A DNA stretch of 17,521 nucleotides from an uncultured Novosphingobium sp. Its GTDB lineage: Bacteria > Pseudomonadota > Alphaproteobacteria > Sphingomonadales > Sphingomonadaceae. The stretch lies in NCBI GenBank assembly GCA_937996535.1, contig CALKVF010000103.1, forward strand, positions 1 through 17,521, read 5' to 3'. A model generated the notes under the pieces. It was not told the origin of the DNA. It did not search any database and saw only the letters and a list, made by a program, of their open reading frames with translations. The first letter of the stretch is position 1; each line of letters starts with the position of its first letter. The position numbers were made by a program, and so were the translations under genes. Positions 1 to 7,151 of the stretch are shown in pieces.

Positions 1-615
1 GTGCTCAACACCGATAACATGAACGTGTCGGGCGAAAGTTTCGACTATGGCCCGTGGCGCTGGCTGCCGAGCTGGGATCCGGGTTTTACCGCCGCCTATT
101 TCGACCACGCCGGGCTCTATGCCTTTGGCCGTCAGGCCGAGGCGCTGCACTGGAACTGCGGGCAACTCGCCGTGGCGCTGCGCCAGCTGGTCGAAGCGCC
201 GCCGCTGATTGCCGCGCTCGAACGGTTCGGCCCGCTCTATCAGGCGGCGCTGGCCGAGCAGTTCCTGTGGCGGCTGGGCTTGGCCTCGCAAGGGTTCGAG
301 GCAGACTTCGCGCTGGTTGGCGCGGCCGAGCGGACCATGCGCGAGACCGGCATGGCCCCGGACCTGTTCTTCCACCGCCACCGCTTCGGCCGCGCCGATC
401 CCGCCACGCCCTTTGGCGAGCTGGCACAAAGCTTCAAACCTGCCGGACAAGCTGATGATTTCTGGCCTGAAACCGATCCACCCAGCCTGGTGATCGATCA
501 GGTCGAGGCGATCTGGGCGGCGATCGACCAGCGCGATGACTGGTCCGCGCTTGACGCGATGGTCACCCGGATCCGCCGGCTTGGCGCGGCGCTAGGGCCG
601 GGGCCGGATAGGTGA
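1..615 (+). CDS. selO: Protein adenylyltransferase SelO (YdiU/UPF0061 family), 3' part
   Basis: The 5' end lies outside the window; the first base falls inside the gene, so the GTG at position 1 is not a real start. The visible 204 residues begin at the pseudokinase-fold active site. NTDN (residues 3-6) followed by FDYGP (14-18) matches the SelO metal-binding segment: D5 corresponds to the catalytic Asp, N6 and D15 to the metal ligands, with the family's ten-residue D-to-D spacing. DPGF and the GRYAF-like GLYAFGRQ segment follow. SelO transfers AMP from ATP to Ser/Thr/Tyr of target proteins and has been linked to the oxidative stress response. The C-terminal tail is short: it ends on GPGPDR, without the LRNY-like and Cys-containing ending of E. 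coli YdiU. The family is clear; activity of this variant is inferred. The next gene, astD, follows after 109 bp. Confidence 0.88.
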   Translation: MLNTDNMNVSGESFDYGPWRWLPSWDPGFTAAYFDHAGLYAFGRQAEALHWNCGQLAVALRQLVEAPPLIAALERFGPLYQAALAEQFLWRLGLASQGFEADFALVGAAERTMRETGMAPDLFFHRHRFGRADPATPFGELAQSFKPAGQADDFWPETDPPSLVIDQVEAIWAAIDQRDDWSALDAMVTRIRRLGAALGPGPDR

Positions 616-724
616 TTGTGGCGCTGTCCCACTTGCCATTTCCCAAGGCTTTCCATGCCATGGCCCAGCCGCTATTGCTGATCGAACCCGCCGGATCGCA
701 ACCTACAGCAACGGGACACCACAG

Positions 725-2140
725 TTGACGAGCGCAGACATCATTTCCTTCGAACCGGCAACCGGCGCTGAATTGTGGCGCGGCAAGCGAGGTGACGTGG
801 ACGAGATCGTCGCCCGCGCCCGCCGGGCCTGGCCGGCCTGGGCCGCCCAGCCGCTGTCCACCCGGATGGAACTGGTGCGCCGCTTCGCCAACGAAGTGCG
901 CAAGGAAAGCGAAAAGCTCGCCACGCTGATCGCGCGTGAAACCGGCAAGCCGCTGTGGGAAGCACGCACCGAAGTCGAAAGCGTGGTCAACAAGGTCGAG
1001 ATTTCGATCCGCGCCTATGCCGAGCGGACGGCCCAGCGCAAACTCGACAATGCGCTGCAAGGCACGGCCGCGCTGCGCCACAAGCCGCACGGGGTGATGG
1101 CCGTGCTCGGCCCCTACAATTTCCCCGCGCACCTGCCCAACGGCCACATCGTGCCCGCGCTGATCGCGGGCAACGCGATCGTCTTCAAGCCGAGCGAAAA
1201 GACCCCCGCCACCGCCGAACTGCTGGTGCAGTGCTTCCACCGCGCCGGAATTTCGGCAGCCGTGGTCCAGTTGCTGATCGGCGGCCCCGAAGAAGGCCAG
1301 GCGCTGGTCGCGCATGAGGGGATCGACGGCGTGCTGTTTACCGGCAGCGCCCATGCCGGGATCGCGATCAACCGCAAGCTCGCCACCCGGCCCGACAAGA
1401 TCGTGGCGCTGGAAATGGGCGGCAACAACCCGATCGTGGTCTGGGACACCCCCAAGATCAGCGATGCCGCCGCGCTGGTGATCCAATCGGCCTTCACCTC
1501 GGCGGGGCAGCGCTGCACCGCCGGACGGCGGCTGATCATCAAGTCGACCATGGTCGATGCCGTGGTCGGCGAGGTCAAGCGGCTGGCCGACCGGATCATC
1601 GTCGGCGCGCCGTTCGATGAACCCGCCCCGTTCATGGGCCCGGTGATCGACAATAAGGCCGCCGATGGCCTGACCGAAAGCTTCCTCTACCTGCTCAGCC
1701 ACGGCGGCAAGGCGATCAAGCACCTCGTGCGCCCGCGCGACGACCTGCCGTTCCTCTCGCCCGCGATCATCGACGTGACCGGTGTCAAGGACCGGCCCGA
1801 CGTCGAACTGTTCGGCCCGCTGCTCCAAGTGGTGCAGGTGAGCGATTTCGACGAGGCGATTGCCGAGGCCAACAACACACGCTTTGGCCTCTCGGCCTCG
1901 CTGGTCGGCGGCACGCCGCAGGAATACAACCGCTTCTGGGCCAATATCCGCGCCGGGGTGATCAACTGGAACCGCCCGACCAACGGGGCCTCATCAGCCG
2001 CGCCGTTCGGCGGGGTGGGCCTGTCGGGTAACCACCGCCCGAGCGCCTATTACGCCGCCGATTACTGCGCCTACCCGGTCGCGTCGACCGAGATGGAACA
2101 GCCGCGCGCGATGATCGGGGTGGGCCTCAGGGAAGCCTGA
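725..2140 (+). CDS. astD: N-succinylglutamate 5-semialdehyde dehydrogenase
   Basis: NAD-dependent aldehyde dehydrogenase of 471 aa that oxidises N-succinylglutamate semialdehyde to N-succinylglutamate, the fourth step of the arginine succinyltransferase (AST) pathway, in the cytoplasm. The ALDH landmarks are in order: PYNFPAHLPNGH with the oxyanion Asn at 132, KPSEKTP (155-161), LFTGS (204-208), general base Glu230 in LEMGGNNP, nucleophile Cys264 in SAGQRCTAGRR, ELFGP (361-365), and the AstD-like ending PFGGVGLSGNHRPSAYYAAD. The start is TTG at 725; the frame has no other start codon back to the end of selO, and a GGGA lies 8 bases upstream. The other AST genes (astA, astB, astE) are not in the window; they could lie to the left of selO. 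The gene converges on the lipoprotein gene with a 5-bp gap and no visible terminator. AstD is favoured over a generic ALDH by the PAHLPNGH and NHRPSAYYAAD signatures. Confidence 0.93.
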   Translation: MTSADIISFEPATGAELWRGKRGDVDEIVARARRAWPAWAAQPLSTRMELVRRFANEVRKESEKLATLIARETGKPLWEARTEVESVVNKVEISIRAYAERTAQRKLDNALQGTAALRHKPHGVMAVLGPYNFPAHLPNGHIVPALIAGNAIVFKPSEKTPATAELLVQCFHRAGISAAVVQLLIGGPEEGQALVAHEGIDGVLFTGSAHAGIAINRKLATRPDKIVALEMGGNNPIVVWDTPKISDAAALVIQSAFTSAGQRCTAGRRLIIKSTMVDAVVGEVKRLADRIIVGAPFDEPAPFMGPVIDNKAADGLTESFLYLLSHGGKAIKHLVRPRDDLPFLSPAIIDVTGVKDRPDVELFGPLLQVVQVSDFDEAIAEANNTRFGLSASLVGGTPQEYNRFWANIRAGVINWNRPTNGASSAAPFGGVGLSGNHRPSAYYAADYCAYPVASTEMEQPRAMIGVGLREA

Positions 2141-2145
2141 GCGCG

Positions 2146-2865
2146 TCAGTAACCGCTGGTTACAACGAGAGCTTCGCTCAGCCCATCGGCGCGCCTGCGC
2201 AGGTGGATGGCAAAGCCCTTGCCCGCCAGCACCTCGTCATCGCCGGCGCGGCGATGCTCGGCCGCAAGCCCCGCACGGCGCAGCAGCGTATAGTGGAAAT
2301 CGAGCACCGCCGGCAGGTCGACCGGAGTGACATAGCTGACCGCGCGGAGGCGGCAGCCTGAGGCATCGCTACCCGCCGCCTCTTGCACATGGCCACGCGG
2401 ATAGGGCGTGAACGGCGGAGCCAGCCGCGCGCCCCACGCGAACGAATAGCTTACCTTGCCCGTGCAGGCCGCGCCCGCGAGGTTGAGCGCGCGGGCCGCC
2501 GCCTCGGCCGTGACGGCGCGCGCCAGCGGTGATTGCGCCGCCTGCGCGGTTGCAGCGGGCACCGGAGTGATTGCACCGCCCGCGGCCTCGATCGCCGCCG
2601 TCTTGGCAGCTTCAATCTCGTCCTCGCCGCGCTTGAAGGGCGGCACTTCGCCGCTCGCCGGGCCGCCGCCCGAGAGTGCGGAACCGCCGCGGTTCTGGCT
2701 CGCCAGATCGGGATCGGCCATGATCGGATCAGACAGCGCGCCGGTTACCGCCGGGTCGCGCTCGGCCAGCGGATCCTCGGCCTTGTCGCTGCCCTGACAC
2801 CCGGCGAGAGCCAACGAGGCAAGCGTGAGAGGCGTGACGAAGGGGAAGTGCGCGGCGCGGATCAT
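2146..2865 (-). CDS. Predicted lipoprotein of unknown function
   Basis: The 239-aa protein starts with a signal peptide of the lipoprotein type: basic/polar start, hydrophobic stretch TPLTLASLALAG, and lipobox L20-A21-G22-C23. It is therefore expected to be acylated at Cys23 and held in a periplasm-facing membrane leaflet. Residues 24-115 are low-complexity, Ala/Pro/Gly-rich and probably disordered. The compact domain is roughly 120-239 and holds two further cysteines (134 and 171) that could form a disulfide, an aromatic segment VSYSFAWGARLAPPFTPYP, and a helix-strand tail. I do not recognise the fold or a function. The ATG at 2863-2865 puts the signal peptide at the N-terminus, which supports this start. 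Upstream lies a hairpin-rich spacer shared with rarD. Confidence 0.75.
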   Translation of the reverse strand: MIRAAHFPFVTPLTLASLALAGCQGSDKAEDPLAERDPAVTGALSDPIMADPDLASQNRGGSALSGGGPASGEVPPFKRGEDEIEAAKTAAIEAAGGAITPVPAATAQAAQSPLARAVTAEAAARALNLAGAACTGKVSYSFAWGARLAPPFTPYPRGHVQEAAGSDASGCRLRAVSYVTPVDLPAVLDFHYTLLRRAGLAAEHRRAGDDEVLAGKGFAIHLRRRADGLSEALVVTSGY

Positions 2866-3081
2866 GCCAGCCTGTTAATCAAGTCAAGGCCTTGCGCCAA
2901 GCAAAGACACCCCCGACGCTGGCGCGGTGCGCGCGTCGGGGGTGCCTGCGCAGCCAACTTCCCGCGACCCGGGTACTGCGCAGAAACCCTTATAAGACCA
3001 AAAGTCTGAACCCACGGCAACGCACTGGCCAGATCGCCCCGCGCCTTGCACCACGCGGCGCGGCGCATTACCGCCTGGCCG
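2866..3081. other. Divergent intergenic region with hairpins and a palindromic TATA-like box
   Basis: This 216-bp spacer separates the start of the lipoprotein gene (leftward) from rarD (rightward). Besides the 2908-2944 hairpin it holds two copies of the palindromic 8-mer CTGCGCAG (2946-2953 and 2976-2983), which can pair with each other around 22 bases, and the palindrome CTTATAAG (2989-2996), which could serve as a -10 element on either strand. Leftward, TTGCCG lies 19 bases upstream of TTATAA, a suboptimal sigma-70-like arrangement. I see no tRNA, SRP RNA or convincing small ORF. Confidence 0.5.
2908..2944 (-). terminator. Strong hairpin; possible leftward terminator or leader element
   Basis: CACCCCCGACGC (2908-2919) and GCGTCGGGGGTG (2933-2944) are perfect 12-bp inverted arms around a 13-base GC-rich loop. 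Read leftward, the stem is followed by TCTTTGCTT, a modest U-rich tract, which resembles an intrinsic terminator on the minus strand. No minus-strand gene ends here; the next minus-strand gene starts at 2865. The element therefore either ends a short minus-strand RNA beginning near 2990 or acts in the lipoprotein leader. There is no U-tract on the plus-strand side. The structure is certain; its role is not. Confidence 0.45.
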
Positions 3082-3981
3082 ATGCACGCCGACCCTGCCC
3101 AGCCCCGCCGCTCCGGATTGCCCTTCGCGCTCGGCGCGCACCTCGTCTGGGGCTTGCTGCCGCTGTACCTGCGGCTGGTGCATGTGGTGCCGGCGTTTGA
3201 ATTCGTCAGCTGGCGGGTGCTGTTCACCCTGCCGTTCTGTGCGCTGTTCATCGCCGTGCGCGGCCAGACCGGCGAACTGCTGGCCGCACTTAGCAACTGG
3301 AAAGTGCTGCGGATGCTGATGCTCAGCGCGCTGCTGATCGGCACCAACTGGCTGGTCTATGTCTATGCGATCCAGTCAGGCCACGTTTTTGCTGCCAGCT
3401 TTGGCTACTACATGACCCCGCTGCTCCAAGTGCTCGCCGGGACGATCCTGCTGAAAGAGCGGCTCAGCCCCCGGCAATGGGGCGCGGTGGCGCTATCGGG
3501 CGTGGGCGTGGCGCTGCTCGGTTGGGGGCAGCTCGATATGCTGGGTATCTCGATGGCGATGGCGCTGAGCTGGCTGTCCTATGGCTTCGTCCGCAAGATC
3601 GTGCCGGTGGGCTCGGTCCCGGGGCTGACGATCGAAACCCTGGTGCTGGCCCCGCTCGCGATTGCCGGGGCGCTGTGGTTTGCCCGTTCGCCCGCCGGAT
3701 CAAGCTTTGGCCACGATGTCGGGCTCAGCCTGCTGATTGCCTGTGCGGGGCTGGTCACCGCCGTGCCGCTGCTGCTGTTCGCGATCGCCGCGCGGCGAAT
3801 GGATTTCACCGTGCTGGGAATGCTGCAGTTCAGCTCGCCCACGGTGGTGTTCCTGCTTGGCGTGACAGTGTTCGACAAGCCGCTCGATCACCTGCAGCTG
3901 GCCAGCTTCGCAATCATCTGGGCCGCGATCGGCCTGTTCGTCTGGGATCTGGTCGCGCGCCGCAACGCCGCGCCGGCCTGA
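3082..3981 (+). CDS. rarD: RarD-type EamA family transporter
   Basis: The 299-aa protein is built almost entirely of hydrophobic helices, as expected for the ten-helix drug/metabolite transporter fold made of two EamA repeats in the inner membrane. RarD features are visible near the N-terminus: HLVWGLLPLYLRL (20-32), then VPAFEFVSWR (36-45), matching the family's conserved Glu-x4-Arg segment at the start of helix 2. The central NWLVYVYAIQSGHVFAASFGYYMTPLL segment is also typical. RarD members are called chloramphenicol-sensitive proteins, but their natural substrate is not firmly known. I chose the ATG at 3082 over the TTG at 3046, because the extra 12 residues (HHAARRITAWP) look like intergenic sequence and family members begin near here; no good Shine-Dalgarno is seen for either. 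The gene converges on pyrC with a 6-bp gap. Confidence 0.85.
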   Translation: MHADPAQPRRSGLPFALGAHLVWGLLPLYLRLVHVVPAFEFVSWRVLFTLPFCALFIAVRGQTGELLAALSNWKVLRMLMLSALLIGTNWLVYVYAIQSGHVFAASFGYYMTPLLQVLAGTILLKERLSPRQWGAVALSGVGVALLGWGQLDMLGISMAMALSWLSYGFVRKIVPVGSVPGLTIETLVLAPLAIAGALWFARSPAGSSFGHDVGLSLLIACAGLVTAVPLLLFAIAARRMDFTVLGMLQFSSPTVVFLLGVTVFDKPLDHLQLASFAIIWAAIGLFVWDLVARRNAAPA

Positions 3982-3987
3982 GCCGCC

Positions 3988-5025
3988 TTACCCGCGAAAC
4001 ACCCAGCCCAGCGTCTCGCCCGCGTGGAACGGCACGATGGTGGTGCCATTGGCGTCGATCTCGTCAGGAACCAGGGTTTCCCCGCGTTCCAGCGTCACCG
4101 TGCCAGTGTTGAGCGGCAGCCCATAGAAGCGCGGGCCGTGTTCGGAAGCAAAGCCCTCGAACTTGTCGAGCGCGCCTTCCTCATCGAACACCGTGACATA
4201 GCTTTCGAGCGCGTAGGGCGCGTTGAAGAGCCCCGCACAGCCGCAGGCGGCTTCCTTGAGATGGCGGGCGTGCGGCGCGGTATCGGTGCCGAGGAAGAAC
4301 TTGGGATTGCCCGAAGTGGCCGCCTTGCGCAGCGCCAGCCGATGCTTTTCGCGCTTGGCCACCGGCAGGCAATAGGCGTGCGGGCGGATCCCGCCGACCA
4401 GCATCGCGTTGCGATTGATCTGCAGGTGCTGCGGCGTGATCGTTGCCGCCACGTTGCTGCCCGCATCGACCACAAACTGGGCCGCCTCTTCGGTGGTGAT
4501 GTGTTCGAACACCACTTTCAGCTCGGGCAGATCGCGCACCAGAGCGGCCAGCGTACGGTCAATAAACACTGCCTCGCGGTCGAATATGTCGACATCGTGG
4601 TCGGTCACTTCGCCGTGAACCAACAGCGGCATCCCGATCTGCGCCATGCGTTCCAGCGCGGGGCGGATATGGGCAATGTCGGTCACCCCGTGGGCCGATC
4701 CGGTGGTGGCATGGGCGGGATAGAGCTTGGCTGCGGTAAACACGCCTTCGCTGTGCCCGCGCGCGATTTCATCGGGATCGATGCCGTCGGTAAGATAGCA
4801 GGTCATCAGCGGGGTAAAGTCGCTGCCTTCGCCCAGCGCCGCCATGATCCGCTCGCGATAGGCCGCCACCGCCGCGACCGTGGTGGCAGGCGGCGCGAGG
4901 TTGGGCATCACGATCGCCCGGGCGAACTGGCGCGCGGTATAGGCGGCAACGCCCTGCAGCACCGCGCCATCGCGCAGGTGGACGTGCCAGTCATCGGGGC
5001 GGCGGATGGTGAGACGATTCGACAT
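3988..5025 (-). CDS. pyrC: Dihydroorotase (class II, PyrC)
   Basis: Zinc amidohydrolase of 345 aa that interconverts N-carbamoyl-L-aspartate and dihydroorotate, the third step of de novo pyrimidine synthesis, in the cytoplasm. The metal centre is complete and lines up with E. coli PyrC at an offset of two: H14 and H16 in DWHVHLRDG, Lys100 in AAKLYP (the carboxylated bridging Lys), H137 in LLVHGE, H175 in FEHIT, and Asp248 in GTDTAPH. Length is normal for the family. The start is the ATG at 5023-5025, giving MSNRLTIRRPDDWHVHLRDG; the in-frame GTG 18 bases upstream would add six atypical residues. GTGGA just upstream is a weak ribosome site. The gene is divergent from the TonB receptor and convergent with rarD, so it is probably transcribed alone. 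Confidence 0.96.
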   Translation of the reverse strand: MSNRLTIRRPDDWHVHLRDGAVLQGVAAYTARQFARAIVMPNLAPPATTVAAVAAYRERIMAALGEGSDFTPLMTCYLTDGIDPDEIARGHSEGVFTAAKLYPAHATTGSAHGVTDIAHIRPALERMAQIGMPLLVHGEVTDHDVDIFDREAVFIDRTLAALVRDLPELKVVFEHITTEEAAQFVVDAGSNVAATITPQHLQINRNAMLVGGIRPHAYCLPVAKREKHRLALRKAATSGNPKFFLGTDTAPHARHLKEAACGCAGLFNAPYALESYVTVFDEEGALDKFEGFASEHGPRFYGLPLNTGTVTLERGETLVPDEIDANGTTIVPFHAGETLGWVFRG

Positions 5026-5177
5026 GGTCCACGCCCATGCCACAGCCCGCGTTCATTTGCCAAAGCCGTGCCGTTCATCCGACACCATCGCGCCTTGGTC
5101 GAACGAGCAGCGCCGAATTGTATCAGGTGTATTAGCCGGGCAACGCACTATGCATTTGCCCTGAGGAAATCCGTTCC
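5026..5177. promoter_or_regulatory. Divergent pyrC / TonB-receptor spacer with a tandem 8-bp repeat
   Basis: This 152-bp spacer must hold the promoters of both flanking genes. It is less GC-rich than the genes. TGTATCAG (5119-5126) and TGTATTAG (5128-5135) form a 9-bp-spaced tandem repeat about 45 bases upstream of the receptor start, and CATTTGCC occurs twice (5054-5061 and 5153-5160). GAGGAAA (5163-5169) is a good ribosome-binding site 8 bases before the ATG at 5178. I cannot fix a -35/-10 pair with confidence, and no convincing Fur-type 19-bp palindrome is seen. Confidence 0.4.
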
Positions 5178-7106
5178 ATGCCGCTGTCAGCGCCGCGCCC
5201 CATCTCGATCCTGCCCCTGCTCGCCGCTCTGGCCCTGCCGGCGGCGGCCCATGCCCAGGAAGCCGCGGACAATGCGGTTGAATCCGCCGAAGACGCCTTT
5301 GGCACCTCGGTCGGGCACGAAACCATCGGGGTCTATGACGAAGGCAACGTGCGCGGGTTTTCGCCCGGCAATGCCGGCAATTTTCGCATGGAGGGGATGT
5401 ATTTCGACATCCAGGGCGGGCTCGGCAACCGGGTGATCGATGGCGAGACGATCCGCGTTGGCACCGCGGCGCAGGGCTATGCCTTCCCCGCCCCCACGGG
5501 AATCGTCGACCTGCAGCTCAAGAAAGCGGGTGACCGCTTGGTGGTCAGCCCGTTCATCTCGGCCGACAGCTTCGGCGCCGCCGGGCTGGAACTCGATGTG
5601 CAGGTGCCGGTGATCGACAAGGAACTGAGCATCAATGCCGGCGTCGGCGCGTTCAACAACCGCTACAACAACGGCGGCGGCTCCAAGGGCTATAACGTGG
5701 GGATCGTGCCGCGCTGGCGCCCGGCCAAGGGGATCGAGGTGCTGGCCTTCTACAACCGCCAGCAGAACGACGACGAAACCCCTTCGGCTATCTACATCCC
5801 GACCGGCAATTTCCTCCCCCCGCGGATCGAATGGGGGCGCTATCCCGGGCCGGACTGGGCGACCAGCAACAGCCGCAGTGACACTTTCGGCACGGTCGGC
5901 CATGCCAACCTTGGCAACTGGACGCTGCGCGCCGGGCTGTTCCATTCCTCCTACCGCGGCGGTCCGGGCTTTTCGAACATCGTCCTCATTAATCCCGACG
6001 CGTCGAGCGACCGGCTGATCCACGCCAACCCCGGCAACGAATCGGCCTCGTGGAGCGGCGAGCTGCGGCTGTCGCGCCGCTTCAGCGATGGGCCCCGCCA
6101 GCACCTGATCACCGCTGCGCTGCGCGGGCGTTCGATCGATGCCACCTATGGCGGCGGGGATTCGCGGATCGTTGCCAGCGGCGATCTCAACGCGGTGATC
6201 CACGCGGCCCGGCCGCAGTTCACCTTCCACCCGCAGACCGGCGATGAAACGCGGCAGGTCACCGCCGGGATCGGCTATTCGCTGGCGTGGAAGGGGCTGG
6301 GCGAGCTGACCCTCGCGGTCCAGCGCAGCCACTACGTCAAGCGGGTCGCCAATCCGGGCGTGCCGATCACCAGCGGCACCAGCGACGTGACCCTGCCCAG
6401 CGCCAGCGCCGCGCTCAACCTCGCCAAGGGGCTGACGCTCTACGGCAGCTTCGTGCGCGGGCTGGAGGATGCCGGCAGCGCGCCGGGCTATGCCGCCAAC
6501 GCCTATCAGGTGCTGCCCGCAATCCGTACCGAGCAATACGACTTTGGCCTGCGCTTCTCGCCGGTGAAGGACACCACGCTGATCCTCGGCTATTTCTCGA
6601 TCCGCAAGCCGTTCATCGACATCGACCAGACCAACCACTTTGGCCTGCTCGGCGATGAAACCCACCGCGGGCTCGAATTCTCGATCACCAGCAACGTCAC
6701 TCACGATCTCAGGGTCGTGGCGGGCGGGGTTTACCTCGATCCGACGGTTGAAGCCTCACCCAGCATCGCCCAGGCGATCGGCAAGCACCCGGTCAACCAG
6801 CAGCGCCTGCGCACCCGTTTCAACGTCAATTGGACCCTGCCCTTCGCACGGGCACTGACGCTGGATGCCTATGTCAATCACGACGCCGGGGCCTATGCCA
6901 CGGTCGACAACAGCCTCTATGCCCCGGGATCGACGCGGATCGGCATGGGCGCGCGCTACAAGTTCGAGCTCGGCGGCAAGCCGGTGACCGCGCGGGTCAC
7001 GCTGTTCAACATCTTCAACGCCTATGAGGTGATCCCGGTGGCGAGCGGGGTCTATGCTTACAACACCAAGCGCAATGTTGCGGTGTGGTTGGCGATGGAC
7101 CTCTAA
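5178..7106 (+). CDS. TonB-dependent outer-membrane receptor with short plug
   Basis: The 642-aa protein has a signal peptide (MPLSAPRPIS then a hydrophobic core) with likely cleavage after A24-H25-A26. It then shows a reduced plug: GHETIGVYDEGNVRGFSPGN (47-66) and a FRMEGMYFD segment (69-77) match the second half of a normal plug (RGF...DG), and PAPTGIVDLQL (104-114) leads into the barrel. The remaining ~520 residues alternate in the pattern of outer-membrane beta-strands and end on NVAVWLAMDL, lacking the usual terminal aromatic residue. Such receptors import ligands, often ferric siderophores or cobalamin, using TonB-ExbBD energy; the substrate here cannot be told. The start is secured by GAGGAAA 8 bases upstream of the ATG. 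The ygfZ-like gene follows after 45 bp on the same strand without a terminator. The shortened plug appears to be a feature of a receptor subfamily rather than a deletion, but I cannot verify this. Confidence 0.9.
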   Translation: MPLSAPRPISILPLLAALALPAAAHAQEAADNAVESAEDAFGTSVGHETIGVYDEGNVRGFSPGNAGNFRMEGMYFDIQGGLGNRVIDGETIRVGTAAQGYAFPAPTGIVDLQLKKAGDRLVVSPFISADSFGAAGLELDVQVPVIDKELSINAGVGAFNNRYNNGGGSKGYNVGIVPRWRPAKGIEVLAFYNRQQNDDETPSAIYIPTGNFLPPRIEWGRYPGPDWATSNSRSDTFGTVGHANLGNWTLRAGLFHSSYRGGPGFSNIVLINPDASSDRLIHANPGNESASWSGELRLSRRFSDGPRQHLITAALRGRSIDATYGGGDSRIVASGDLNAVIHAARPQFTFHPQTGDETRQVTAGIGYSLAWKGLGELTLAVQRSHYVKRVANPGVPITSGTSDVTLPSASAALNLAKGLTLYGSFVRGLEDAGSAPGYAANAYQVLPAIRTEQYDFGLRFSPVKDTTLILGYFSIRKPFIDIDQTNHFGLLGDETHRGLEFSITSNVTHDLRVVAGGVYLDPTVEASPSIAQAIGKHPVNQQRLRTRFNVNWTLPFARALTLDAYVNHDAGAYATVDNSLYAPGSTRIGMGARYKFELGGKPVTARVTLFNIFNAYEVIPVASGVYAYNTKRNVAVWLAMDL

Positions 7107-7151
7107 ACGGCGGCTTGCGCAACACCGCGCGCATCGCCACCTAGGGCAGCG

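Noticed and set aside
563..1828. 421-codon open frame on the minus strand
   Set aside because: Antisense to astD with a low-complexity Gly/Arg/Asp/His product; a codon-bias shadow.
2866..3081. tRNA, SRP RNA or 6S RNA gene in the spacer
   Set aside because: No cloverleaf with TTCGANNC, no GGAAGGAAGC-type SRP motif and no recognisable 6S bubble were found; only the hairpin itself can be supported.
5026..5177. Fur box or cobalamin riboswitch before the TonB receptor
   Set aside because: No 19-bp AT-rich palindrome and no B12-box-like sequence is present; the spacer is too short for a cobalamin riboswitch plus promoter.
4024..5436. 470-codon open frame on the plus strand across pyrC
   Set aside because: Antisense to pyrC and running out of frame into the TonB receptor; no domain is recognisable.
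5187..6704. 505-codon open frame antisense to the TonB receptor
   Set aside because: The sense strand has a signal peptide, plug motifs and a good ribosome site; the antisense product has no recognisable features.
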